64,000 nt of DNA from Bacillota bacterium (GTDB lineage: Bacteria; Bacillota; Clostridia; Acetivibrionales; DTU013), in NCBI GenBank assembly GCA_023412915.1, contig JAEZRE010000015.1, positions 1-64,000 of the forward strand. Direction: 5' to 3'. Under the pieces are notes generated by a model. The model ran no database searches. It saw only the letters and a list, made by a program, of their open reading frames with translations, and was not told the DNA's origin. Position 1 is the first letter of the stretch, and every line of letters begins with the position of its first letter. Of the stretch, positions 42,942-50,834 are shown one piece after another. A program made the translations under genes and the position numbers.

Positions 42942-43823
42942 ATGGACAACGCGCTAGAAGTGACCGGGCTGGTTAAAAGCTATGACAATTTCAAACTGGA
43001 CGGGGTCACCTTCAATATCGAACGCGGCTACATCATGGGATATATAGGCCCTAACGGCGCGGGAAAGACCACAACGATAAACATGATTCTGGGTATTCTG
43101 AAGCCCGACGCCGGACAAATCAAGCTCTTCGGCAGGGAGCTGGACGAAGGCTCGACCCCGCTGAAGGAAAGGATAGGGTTTGTAATAGGTGAAACGGCAT
43201 TTTATGAGTTTCTAGGCGCGCAGGACATGGCCGGCATAGTTGCGCGGTTTTATAAAAACTGGGACTGGAAAGCCTTCGACCGTTACATGAATCTGTTCGG
43301 CCTGGATAAGAAGCAGAAAATCGAGTCTTATTCAAAGGGTATGAAGGTCAAATACATGCTTGCCTGCGCGCTGAGCCACAACGCAGAGCTTTTATTGCTC
43401 GACGAGCCCACCTCGGGCCTGGACCCGGTATTTCGGAGCGAACTGATGGATATCTTCCAGGAGATTATTTCAGACGGGGAAAAAACAATACTATTTTCCA
43501 CCCATATCACCTCGGATCTTGATAATATTGCGGATTATGTGACATTTATAAACGACGGCTCCATTATTTTTTCGGAGGACAAAGACTCCGTCATGTCAAG
43601 GTTCGCAATCGTAAAAGGCGGAAGGGATCAGCGCGAAAACGTGCTCCACACCGGAAAGGTCATGGGGCTTCTGAAGTCGGAAGTCGGATTTACCGCACTT
43701 GTAGACAGCAGGGAATGGTTTTTGAGAAATCCCATTAAGGGAACGGTTCTGGAAAAAGCTTCACTGGAAGATATAATGGTTCATTATGTAAGGGGGAATA
43801 AGCATGCAAGCCTTGCTGTATAA
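42942..43823 (+). CDS. ABC transporter ATP-binding protein
   Basis: 293 residues with Walker A GPNGAGKTTTINM, the Q-loop region GFVIGETAFYEF, a signature SYSKGMKVKYMLACAL in place of the usual LSGGQ, Walker B LLLLDEPTSGLDP and the switch His in LFSTHITSDLDN. It energises the permease encoded next, with which it overlaps by 20 bp. The ATG at 42942 (after AGGGAG) is chosen; the frame upstream would run through the promoter. The combination with a GntR regulator resembles YtrA/YtrB-type operons that respond to cell-wall stress, but the substrate is unknown. Confidence 0.92.
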   Translation: MDNALEVTGLVKSYDNFKLDGVTFNIERGYIMGYIGPNGAGKTTTINMILGILKPDAGQIKLFGRELDEGSTPLKERIGFVIGETAFYEFLGAQDMAGIVARFYKNWDWKAFDRYMNLFGLDKKQKIESYSKGMKVKYMLACALSHNAELLLLDEPTSGLDPVFRSELMDIFQEIISDGEKTILFSTHITSDLDNIADYVTFINDGSIIFSEDKDSVMSRFAIVKGGRDQRENVLHTGKVMGLLKSEVGFTALVDSREWFLRNPIKGTVLEKASLEDIMVHYVRGNKHASLAV

Positions 43824-44439
43824 GGACTGGAGCATACTCAAGAAGACCAGGGCGCTGTATTTCAGTCTGTTTTATTTTTTCATAATCATTCCGACGGTGC
43901 AGAAAGGAGCTTTCTTACCCGAGAACTACTCTACAGATTTTTTCTTCATCTTCGTCGTATATCTGCTCTTTTCCTACCTGACCGCATACGATTACAAGTA
44001 TAACGGGCACATGTTCGTTCCCGCGTTTCCCGTTTCCAGGAGGAAAATCGTTGAGGCGCGCTATGCCTTTACGACAATTACGTTTCTTGTATGTCTGGCC
44101 GTCCTTTTGGTTGTAAAAGCGGCTGTTCTGGTCATCGGAAAACAGCAGCCTGCGCTTCAGGGTCTGATAGACTATGAGCAGACCGGCGTCCTTTTCCTGA
44201 TTTTCGGTCTCTTCTTCGGCGTCATACTGCCTGTATATTACAAGGTCGGCTATCAGAAGACCCGGTGGTTCATGTTTATCGCCATGATAGTCGCGGTAGT
44301 GATACCAAGTATTATAACCGAAGTCGTTACCAGTCTGAACAGTCCGGTATTCACACTGGCGTCCATGCTGGCAGCCATCCTGATTCTTTTGGTTTCGCTG
44401 AAGGTCTCCGTTAATTTTGCAAACAGCCGAAATGTGTAA
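43804..44439 (+). CDS. ABC-2 type permease
   Basis: A 211-residue membrane protein with six hydrophobic segments (around 18-35, 45-60, 90-112, 128-150, 155-175 and 180-200) and the FPVSRRKIVEARY motif common in ABC-2 permeases of this size. It forms an exporter with the ATPase whose gene overlaps it by 20 bp. The GntR gene follows by only a few bases. The substrate is unknown. Confidence 0.88.
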   Translation: MQALLYKDWSILKKTRALYFSLFYFFIIIPTVQKGAFLPENYSTDFFFIFVVYLLFSYLTAYDYKYNGHMFVPAFPVSRRKIVEARYAFTTITFLVCLAVLLVVKAAVLVIGKQQPALQGLIDYEQTGVLFLIFGLFFGVILPVYYKVGYQKTRWFMFIAMIVAVVIPSIITEVVTSLNSPVFTLASMLAAILILLVSLKVSVNFANSRNV

Positions 44440-44451
44440 AGGAGTATGCCT

Positions 44452-44820
44452 TTGAATATAATCATCAGCAATTCTTCGGATAAACCGATATATATGCAAA
44501 TAACCGGGCAGATCATCGATCAGGTCGTCAATGAGGAGCTGAGAGTCGGCGATATGCTTCCTTCCATCAGGACGCTGGCCAGGGAGCTTAAAATAAGCGT
44601 CATAACGACCAAAAGGGCTTATGAGGAGCTCGAAAAGGAAGGTTATATAGAAACGGTGGTGGGAAAGGGCACCTTCGTTTCAGGGATAAACAAGGTATTG
44701 ATCCGGGAACGGCAGATCGGCCTTATAGAAAATGATATTACGGCGGTTATCGAAAGCTACAAGCGCTTGAAAATGACAAAGGAAGAGCTTCATAAGCTTA
44801 TCGATCTGCTGTGGGAATAG
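44452..44820 (+). CDS. GntR (YtrA subfamily) transcriptional repressor
   Basis: A short GntR regulator of 122 residues: a winged helix (IYMQITGQIIDQVVNEELRV; LPSIRTLARELKISVITTKR) followed by a small dimerisation helix bundle, as in YtrA. A TTG at 44452 lies seven bases after GGAG and fits the family start better than the ATG at 44446, which is too close to it. It is the last gene of the ABC operon and probably acts on the dyad at 42870-42898. Confidence 0.9.
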   Translation: MNIIISNSSDKPIYMQITGQIIDQVVNEELRVGDMLPSIRTLARELKISVITTKRAYEELEKEGYIETVVGKGTFVSGINKVLIRERQIGLIENDITAVIESYKRLKMTKEELHKLIDLLWE

Positions 44821-44822
44821 AC

Positions 44823-44855
44823 AAAAAAGGCTGTTCAAATTGAACAACCTTTTTT
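44823..44855. terminator. Bidirectional terminator
   Basis: AAAAAAGG and TGTTCAA pair with TTGAACA and CCTTTTTT around a central A, with one mismatch. Poly-T follows on both strands, so it serves both the GntR operon and the convergent CAP-domain gene. Confidence 0.9.
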
Positions 44856-44894
44856 ACACTTTTTATACTGTTTACATTGTTTGTCACACGAAGG

Positions 44895-45677
44895 TTACTT
44901 CCCTATGAATTGCTGCACTATCACCTTGCCGTAAGTGGCGCTTTCCTCCACTCCTATTCCGGTGACGCTGAAGCCCGAATTCAGGATATTTTTCTTATGG
45001 CTGTCCGACGCCATCCAGGCCTTGAATGCACCGTCCACGGTCTTGTTGCCCGCTATGTTCTCTCCGGCTGATTTAAAAGTATTGTCGTACTGCCTCATCA
45101 TATCGAACGGAGATCCGTATGTAGGCGATTGATGCGAAAAGTAGTTGTTTTCGATCATGTCCTTGGCCTTCATCCTCGCAACCTTCAACAGGTTCTCGTC
45201 GATCACGAGCGGCGGAAGCTTCTTTTCAGCGCGGGCCTTATTGACCAGATTCAGCAGCTGCTGCTCATCCGACGACAGGTTCAGATCGATGGAAGCCGGA
45301 GTTGTCGCTTTTCCGGGTGTTTTCTTAAGTGGCGCCGCATTGTTCTTGGACACGGTTATGGCGTTATCGCCGAAGGAGATGTACCTTCCGTCAACTGCAC
45401 CGACCGAACCGGTTTCGGGATTGTATACCGCGTACCAGTCGCCGAGCTTGCCCATGACCGTTACAGCCTGTCCTTTTTCGAGCTTGCAGATGGATGGAAA
45501 ATTCGTCGACGGACCCTCTCTGAGGTTGAGCTTGCTTACCGCTACCGTCGCAGTGTCGTTACCGACCTTCTCCAATGCCAGCTGTGTTGTGACTCCACCG
45601 ACAGCCGAAGCAGCATAGCAGGTTGAAGACATTATCAGCACCGCCATGGCTGCTAAAATGGCAATCTTTCTTTTCAT
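44895..45677 (-). CDS. Exported SH3b-CAP domain protein
   Basis: 260 residues: a signal peptide (about 1-23), a bacterial SH3 domain (about 45-100, VSKLNLREGPSTNFPSICKL) and a CAP/SCP-PR1 domain like Bacillus YkwD (about 135-260). The CAP motifs are LLNLVNKARAEKKLPPL, FSHQSPTYGSPFDMM, SAGENIAGNKTVDGAFKAWM and SDSHKKNILNSGFSVTGIGV. The CAP site His and Glu residues are present. Such proteins are secreted and wall-associated, with poorly defined roles. It has its own GGAGG site and stands alone. Confidence 0.9.
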   Translation of the reverse strand: MKRKIAILAAMAVLIMSSTCYAASAVGGVTTQLALEKVGNDTATVAVSKLNLREGPSTNFPSICKLEKGQAVTVMGKLGDWYAVYNPETGSVGAVDGRYISFGDNAITVSKNNAAPLKKTPGKATTPASIDLNLSSDEQQLLNLVNKARAEKKLPPLVIDENLLKVARMKAKDMIENNYFSHQSPTYGSPFDMMRQYDNTFKSAGENIAGNKTVDGAFKAWMASDSHKKNILNSGFSVTGIGVEESATYGKVIVQQFIGK

Positions 45678-45788
45678 ACTATTACCTCCAATTGTCTATT
45701 GATGCAAAATCATTTGATTTATACTGATAATAGTATTAACAAATATTTTTGTTTTATTTGCATTAATGTGACAACTGGTAATAAATTT

Positions 45789-46049
45789 TCATTTTTTTTC
45801 AAATCTTTTATTTCTGTAGTATAGCACGATATCCACGGATACCATGAGGGCGTTCAGCGCATAAAGCATCACGACCCAATCCCTGCTGTACAGAAGCTTA
45901 TGGATAATACCCGAGACATAGCCGATCACCACTATTATAAGGAACAGCACACTTTTTCCCTGTGTCTGCCTCGATATTATCGATTTATATATGGAAAACG
46001 GCCATGCCAGCCCGAAACACAGCAGCATTACTATTTCAAAAATACTCAT
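45789..46049 (-). CDS. Small PQ-loop-like membrane protein
   Basis: 86 residues with three hydrophobic segments. GLAWPFSIYKSIISRQTQGK is followed by a helix containing GYVSGIIHKLLY and by ALNALMVSVDIVLYYRNKR, the pattern of PQ-loop/SemiSWEET-like half transporters. The ribosome site GAGGAGAGG precedes the ATG. No partner gene is adjacent. A sugar or small-solute role is only suggested by fold resemblance. Confidence 0.7.
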   Translation of the reverse strand: MSIFEIVMLLCFGLAWPFSIYKSIISRQTQGKSVLFLIIVVIGYVSGIIHKLLYSRDWVVMLYALNALMVSVDIVLYYRNKRFEKK

Positions 46050-46077
46050 TTGAGTGCCTCTCCTCAGCTATTTACAA

Positions 46078-46116
46078 AGCAAAACGTATTCCAGTCCCAT
46101 ACCGGGCGGAATACGT
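46078..46116 (-). terminator. Terminator after proS
   Basis: ACGTATTCC (46084-46092) pairs with GGAATACGT (46108-46116), with CCC/GGG pairing inside. On the minus strand TTTTGCTTTG follows. It lies about 33 bp past the proS stop. Confidence 0.75.
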
Positions 46117-46148
46117 CCTGCTGTTATTATTCCCTTATAAATATTTTT

Positions 46149-47585
46149 CTAGTATGCCTTGCCCCAGTAGACCAGCGACTTTGCTTCCTTACCGCAGCAT
46201 ACGCACTTGTCCGCTACGGACTTTTCGTCGAAAGGCATACAGCGCGAGGTGGCTCCCGTTTTTTCCTTGATCTGCTCTTCGCATGCCCTATCGCCGCACC
46301 ACATGGCCTTTACAAAACCAGGCGTCTCACTTATGATCCTTTCGAATTCCGCAAAATCGACTGCGGTATAAGTCTTGTTGTTTCTCAAAGTAGTTGCCTT
46401 TTCGAGCATACTGTCGTGGATCGCATCGAGCAATTCACATACCTTTGCCTCCAGTTCGTCGATGGCAACAAACGTCTTCTCTCTTGTATCCCTTCTGGCA
46501 AGCACTACCTGGCCCTTTTCAATATCCTTTGGGCCTACTTCGAGGCGTATCGGCACGCCTCTCATCTCATGCTCGCTGAATTTCCAACCCGGCGACTTGT
46601 CACTGTCATCCATCTTCACCCTTGCAACCTTCGAAAGTCTCGAACAGATCTCGCCGGCCTTCTCAAGCACGCCTTCCTTATGCTGCTGAACAGGTATGAC
46701 AGCGACCTGGATGGGTGCGACCCTCGGCGGCAACACAAGCCCGCTGTCATCGCCATGGACCATGATGATGGCGCCCATTATCCTGGTAGACATGCCCCAG
46801 GAGGTCTGGTGCACATACTGGAGCTGGTTCGAGTTGTCAGTATATTGAATGTTGAACGCCTGTGCGAAACCGTCCCCGAAATTGTGGGATGTCCCGGACT
46901 GAAGCGCAACTCCGTTATGCATGAGGCTTTCTATTGTGTAAGTGGCCTTTGCGCCCGCAAATTTCTCCTTCTCCGTCTTCTGACCCTTTACTACCGGGAT
47001 CGCAAGCACGTTCTGACAGAATTCCGCATACACATTGAGCATCCTGATCGTCTCTTCCTGCGCTTCCTCCGCGGTGGCGTGAGCGGTATGCCCCTCCTGC
47101 CACAGGAACTCCATGGTCCTCAGGAAAGGCCTTGTGGTCTTCTCCCATCTAACGACCGAGCACCATTGATTGTAAAGCTTCGGCAGATCCCTGTAAGAGT
47201 GAATTATGTTCGCATAATGATCGCAGAACAGAGTTTCCGAGGTTGGCCTAACACAAAGCTTCTCGGTCAGCTTCTCCGCACCGCCGTGGGTGACCCAGGC
47301 AACCTCCGGCGCAAAGCCTTCGACATGGTCCTTCTCCTTCTGGAGCAGGCTTTCCGGAATGAACATGGGCATGTAGACATTTTCATGTCCGGTCTTTTTG
47401 AATCTGTCGTTCAGCTCCTTCTGTATATTCTCCCAGATAGCGTAGCCGTAAGGCCTGATTATCATGCAGCCCCTAACGCTCGAATAGTCGACCAGATCGG
47501 CCTTTTTGATAACATCGGTATACCATTGTGTAAAATCCTCGTTCATTGGAGTGATCTCTTCAACGAACTTCTTATCCTGTGCCAT
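46149..47585 (-). CDS. proS: Prolyl-tRNA synthetase, archaeal/eukaryotic-like type
   Basis: Class II synthetase charging tRNA-Pro, 478 residues. It lacks the INS editing domain of the long bacterial form and has the short type-3 architecture: catalytic core with motif 2 around YNQWCSVVRWEKTTRPFLRT, FLWQEGHTAHATAEEAQEE, then an anticodon-binding domain and a C-terminal zinc-like region with CVCCGKEAKSLVYWGKAY. The ATG at 47585 follows AAAGGAG by 8 bp. A T-box leader lies upstream, so expression responds to uncharged tRNA-Pro. Confidence 0.97.
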   Translation of the reverse strand: MAQDKKFVEEITPMNEDFTQWYTDVIKKADLVDYSSVRGCMIIRPYGYAIWENIQKELNDRFKKTGHENVYMPMFIPESLLQKEKDHVEGFAPEVAWVTHGGAEKLTEKLCVRPTSETLFCDHYANIIHSYRDLPKLYNQWCSVVRWEKTTRPFLRTMEFLWQEGHTAHATAEEAQEETIRMLNVYAEFCQNVLAIPVVKGQKTEKEKFAGAKATYTIESLMHNGVALQSGTSHNFGDGFAQAFNIQYTDNSNQLQYVHQTSWGMSTRIMGAIIMVHGDDSGLVLPPRVAPIQVAVIPVQQHKEGVLEKAGEICSRLSKVARVKMDDSDKSPGWKFSEHEMRGVPIRLEVGPKDIEKGQVVLARRDTREKTFVAIDELEAKVCELLDAIHDSMLEKATTLRNNKTYTAVDFAEFERIISETPGFVKAMWCGDRACEEQIKEKTGATSRCMPFDEKSVADKCVCCGKEAKSLVYWGKAY

Positions 47586-47623
47586 AACACCAACTCCTTT
47601 AATAATAATTCGATCAGTATGGC

Positions 47624-47747
47624 TTGAATGCGTTAGAAGCAAGGAGTACAAGGAAGCCTAGTTGCAAAAACCGCAGCATATTTATAATATGTGAGGATTT
47701 TTGCAACGACGGCTGACGCAGTAATCCGCCACTTATCACGCATTCAA
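47624..47747 (-). repeat. Nested inverted repeat between the proS T-box and proS
   Basis: TTGAATGCGT (47624-47633) pairs with ACGCATTCAA (47738-47747). Inside it GTTGCAAAAA (about 47662-47671) pairs with TTTTTGCAAC (about 47697-47706). It follows the T-box terminator and precedes the proS ribosome site. It has no coding potential and is not part of the usual T-box structure. Confidence 0.7.
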
Positions 47748-47945
47748 AAAAAATAAAAACGCCCCTGTAAATAAATACAGGGACGAATCAACTCCGCGGT
47801 ACCACCCAATTTGGATAACCCAACTCTAAAAACCTTTATCGCAGCTTATGCGGCAGCCTCGTCGGCTGCGTCTCGGGGGTGGGAAGAAAGCTTTCGGCTT
47901 TCGCATTCCCGTCATCGACATCAACTGTTGAATTAAAAGTAGTAT
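47746..47945 (-). ncRNA. T-box leader of proS
   Basis: The minus-strand transcript contains the T-box sequence GGGTGGTACCGCGG (47794-47807), which pairs with the tRNA acceptor end. A terminator follows, with CCCTGTA (47763-47769) paired to TACAGGG (47776-47782) and a T-run at 47746-47759. Upstream sequence can form Stem I-type hairpins with AG-rich loops. The specifier codon could not be placed confidently, but the adjacent proS implies tRNA-Pro. Confidence 0.92.
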
Positions 47946-48096
47946 ATTACAACCCGTAATGTCTGTCAATAGCTGCAATAAACGATGCGCCGGCCTTTGA
48001 CAAAACAGGCGGCCCGGGAATATAATGCAGATAGGCGCTGTGCCTTCGGTTGCCATGTGCGGCCGGTAATAACAAATGGAATGTGAGTTGTCTTAT

Positions 48097-48567
48097 ATGA
48101 AGGTTGGCATCGGCCAGGATAGTCATGCATTTGATTTTGACGATAAGGATAAAAAGCTCGTACTTGGTGGAATTGTATTCGAAGGCGAACCGCCGCTTAA
48201 GGGAAACAGCGACGCGGACGTCATACTGCATTCGATAACGAACGCTGTTTCAGGCGTCACCTGCGTCAATATACTTGGCGGAATAAGCGACGAAATGTGC
48301 CTGGAGCAGGGTATAAAAGACAGCAGCGCCTACGTTCTCGAGGCGCTGAAATATATGAACGACTACAGGATAGTGCATATTTCCATATCGATAGAGTGCG
48401 CACGGCCTAAAATTACGCCCCGGATACTTGATATCCGGCGCAATCTGTCCGCTCTTCTCAACCTTCCGGAAGACTGCATCGGGATCACCGCCACAACGGG
48501 CGAAGGCCTCACCGCGTTCGGGCAAGGCCTCGGCATACAGGTTTTCAGCATTGTTACAGTGATATAG
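48097..48567 (+). CDS. ispF: Divergent IspF-like protein (MECDP synthase family)
   Basis: IspF makes 2-C-methyl-D-erythritol 2,4-cyclodiphosphate. The 156-residue protein keeps the zinc ligands in GIGQDSHAF (Asp, His) and DVILHS (His). Several otherwise conserved positions differ: AHSDGD is GNSDAD, the DIGxxFPDTDP loop is NILGGISDEMCLEQG, and ATTTE is ATTGE. Activity may be altered. The gene is on the plus strand, opposite to ispD and proS, although the three are usually together and co-oriented. The Met at 48097 fits the family start; an earlier ATG at 48076 is possible, and both have weak ribosome sites. Confidence 0.8.
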   Translation: MKVGIGQDSHAFDFDDKDKKLVLGGIVFEGEPPLKGNSDADVILHSITNAVSGVTCVNILGGISDEMCLEQGIKDSSAYVLEALKYMNDYRIVHISISIECARPKITPRILDIRRNLSALLNLPEDCIGITATTGEGLTAFGQGLGIQVFSIVTVI

Positions 48568-48620
48568 AAGCTTCGTCGGCTGCTATGCCGGCACAGTGGC
48601 TACCTGAGCCAGTGAGCTAA

Positions 48621-48798
48621 GTTAGCCGGTGTGCCGGTTGCTCAATTGCGAGTTTTGTTCAAAGAGCATATAGATTCAGCCCTTGCGGCAAATTCAAACT
48701 CGCTTCGCTCAAACATGAATTTGCCCTTAACAATGCTTCATCAATATGCTCTAATTCACAAAACTCATGCAATTTCAGCAACCGGCACACCGGCTAAC
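48621..48798. repeat. Nested hairpin element, copy 2
   Basis: A perfect 22-bp outer stem (48621-48642 with 48777-48798) encloses AGTTTTG (48651-48657)/CAAAACT (48759-48765), AGAGCATAT (48663-48671)/ATATGCTCT (48744-48752) and GGCAAATTCA (48687-48696)/TGAATTTGCC (48716-48725). The three inner stems and their connecting bases match the copy at 29785-29977, whereas the outer arms differ. It lies between the convergent ends of ispF and natB. Confidence 0.85.
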
Positions 48799-48821
48799 TA
48801 ATCTCGTATAGGCTCAAATTA

Positions 48822-48852
48822 AAATGCCGGCCGGTTATTAAAACCAGCCGGC
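48822..48852 (-). terminator. Terminator after natB
   Basis: GCCGGCCGGTT (48826-48836) pairs with AACCAGCCGGC (48842-48852) with one mismatch. On the minus strand ATTTTAATTTG follows. The natB stop is at 48866. Confidence 0.7.
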
Positions 48853-48865
48853 GCAATTTGCTTAA

Positions 48866-50083
48866 TCAGCTCCTGAACAGATACTTCTCCTTCTTGAACA
48901 TCGACGCCGCAAGCCACAGCGTAAGGGCTACAAACAGCACAGAAGTCACCAGGGCGATGGTCAGGCTGCCATAGTTGATCACTCCGCCGAGTATCATCTT
49001 GAAGGCCGCTATTGTGTTAAGCACCGGAAGTACGAACATTACCGTCGACATATCGCCGGGCTGCAGGAACATGGTCGCGTAGCCAGGTACCATTGCCAGT
49101 ATCATAAGGAAGGACAAATACGTCTGGGCTTCCTTATAGGATTTGGCAAACGTACTGATAGCAATCTGTATGCCTGCAAACGACATGCCGAGCATTGCCG
49201 TGATCAGCAGCGCCAGCACCAGCGCGAGCGGCTGAATATTCAAACCGCCGTAGGTCGCGGCGTCTATCCCCATTGTAAGTGCATTCGGATTGACCATATA
49301 CCCTATTACAAGGCCTGTAAGTATCGCAGCGACGCTGACAAAAGAGAACAGCGTGACCGCCAGGTATTTCCCGAACAGCAGCGACGCCCTGTCGGGCATG
49401 GTGGTCAGCAGAGGCTCGAAGGTATTGCGCTCCTTTTCTCCCGCAACAAGGTCGGTAGCCGCCGGGATGCCGCCAATGGCTATCAGCATGCCGATCATGA
49501 AGGGCAGGAACATCTGCAGCATCATATTGCTGCCCGTATTATTCTCAGCCATATTCTGCCGTTCTATCTCAACCGGGCTCAGTATCTCGTCGCTGATACC
49601 GAGGGCTTTCAGCCTGTCCTTGACTATTGAAGTTTCAAACTCCCCTATTGCGCCCGAAACTATATCAACGCTTGTCTGCGATTTCGTTTTCGACTCGTCG
49701 TACTGCAGCGTTATCTTGAAAGGCTTTCCCTGCTGCATTTTCCCGGCGTATCCGCTCTCGAAGCCGATAACGCATCTGACTTCCTCATTTTTCAACGCCT
49801 GTACGGGATCCTCGGCCTCCACAAGCTTCAGATTGGGATTCAAGGGCAATATCCTGTCCTGAACGAGCTTTCTGATTTCAGGGGTGTCCGAATCGCTGGC
49901 GAGCGCTATACTCACGTTCTCATTCATGGACTTTTGAAAGCTCTGCATGCCCCCGCTCATAACAACATTGAGCAACGGTATCAGCAACATAGGGAGAAAA
50001 ATACTTGAAATGATCGTTCTTTTATCGCGTATCAGGTCCTTGACTTCCTTCTTGAACACTATCAAAGCATGCTTCAGCTTCAT
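48866..50083 (-). CDS. natB: ABC-2 permease, NatB type
   Basis: 405 residues. An N-terminal membrane helix (about 24-45) is followed by a large extracellular loop (about 46-190). Five more helices follow (LPFMIGMLIAIGGIPAATDL; TLFSFVSVAAILTGLVIGYM; ALVLALLITAMLGMSF and onward), with the conserved VAGEKERNTFEPLLTTMPDR between. NatAB-type exporters move Na+ or small compounds outward; specificity cannot be told here. It overlaps natA by 4 bp. Confidence 0.9.
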   Translation of the reverse strand: MKLKHALIVFKKEVKDLIRDKRTIISSIFLPMLLIPLLNVVMSGGMQSFQKSMNENVSIALASDSDTPEIRKLVQDRILPLNPNLKLVEAEDPVQALKNEEVRCVIGFESGYAGKMQQGKPFKITLQYDESKTKSQTSVDIVSGAIGEFETSIVKDRLKALGISDEILSPVEIERQNMAENNTGSNMMLQMFLPFMIGMLIAIGGIPAATDLVAGEKERNTFEPLLTTMPDRASLLFGKYLAVTLFSFVSVAAILTGLVIGYMVNPNALTMGIDAATYGGLNIQPLALVLALLITAMLGMSFAGIQIAISTFAKSYKEAQTYLSFLMILAMVPGYATMFLQPGDMSTVMFVLPVLNTIAAFKMILGGVINYGSLTIALVTSVLFVALTLWLAASMFKKEKYLFRS

Positions 50084-50802
50084 TTCGCACCTGCCAGTCT
50101 GACAAATATCTCTTCAAGGTCATCGTCGCCGTATTTTTCCTTTATGCTTTCCACGGTACCGACTTCTACGAGCTTGCCTTTGTGTATGATGCCTATTCTG
50201 TCGCAGAGCTTGTCGACCTCGCGCATTGTGTGGCTCGAGAAGATAATAGTCTTGCCCTCAGCCTTGCAGTTCAGTATAAACTCCTGCACTTCCCTCGCAG
50301 CACTGACGTCAAGCCCGGAAGTAGGTTCGTCGAACAGCATTATATCCGGGCTGTGAATTACGGATCTCGCGAAGGCAACCTTCTGTTTCATTCCCTTCGA
50401 CAGCTTGGACGCCCTTCTGCTCAGAAATTCCTGCATGCCGAAAACCTCGGAAAGCTGTCTGGTCCTTTCATTTATATCAGCTTTGTCCATGCCGTTCAAC
50501 TCGCCGAAATACGAGATGTTCTCGGCAGCGGTCAGCCGGTCGTACAGGCCGGTTTCGCCTCCGAACAATATACCGATGTGCGCTCTGACCTTTTCCGGTT
50601 CCCTTACGGTATCGAAGCCTCCGAGAATAGCCTGTCCCGACGTAGGCCTGAGCATTGTCGCCAGCATCCTGAGCGTCGTGGTCTTGCCTGCGCCGTTCTC
50701 GCCGAGGAGTCCGAATATCTCACCCTTGTTCACCTGAAAGCTTATGTTGTCGACCGCCGTAAAATCGCCGAATTTTTTTACAAGGTCCCTAACCTCTACC
50801 AT
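50080..50802 (-). CDS. natA: ABC transporter ATP-binding protein, NatA type
   Basis: 240 residues with Walker A GLLGENGAGKTTTLRML, signature KLSKGMKQKVAFARSV, Walker B IMLFDEPTSGLDVSA and switch His IIFSSHTMREVDKL. It pairs with the NatB-like permease whose start overlaps its stop. Start ATG has GGAGG 6 bp upstream. It lies 32 bp after ispD on the same strand and may be transcribed with it. The natAB pair interrupts an otherwise familiar ispD-ispF order. Confidence 0.93.
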   Translation of the reverse strand: MVEVRDLVKKFGDFTAVDNISFQVNKGEIFGLLGENGAGKTTTLRMLATMLRPTSGQAILGGFDTVREPEKVRAHIGILFGGETGLYDRLTAAENISYFGELNGMDKADINERTRQLSEVFGMQEFLSRRASKLSKGMKQKVAFARSVIHSPDIMLFDEPTSGLDVSAAREVQEFILNCKAEGKTIIFSSHTMREVDKLCDRIGIIHKGKLVEVGTVESIKEKYGDDDLEEIFVRLAGAK

Positions 50803-50834
50803 CTCTTACCTCCACGCTCTTGTATTTCTGACGG

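Noticed and set aside
45900..47627. Long open frame (575 codons) on the plus strand opposite proS
   Set aside because: It is antisense to the fully convincing proS gene and to its neighbour, lacks a ribosome site and resembles no protein. It arises from the GC-biased third positions of the real gene.
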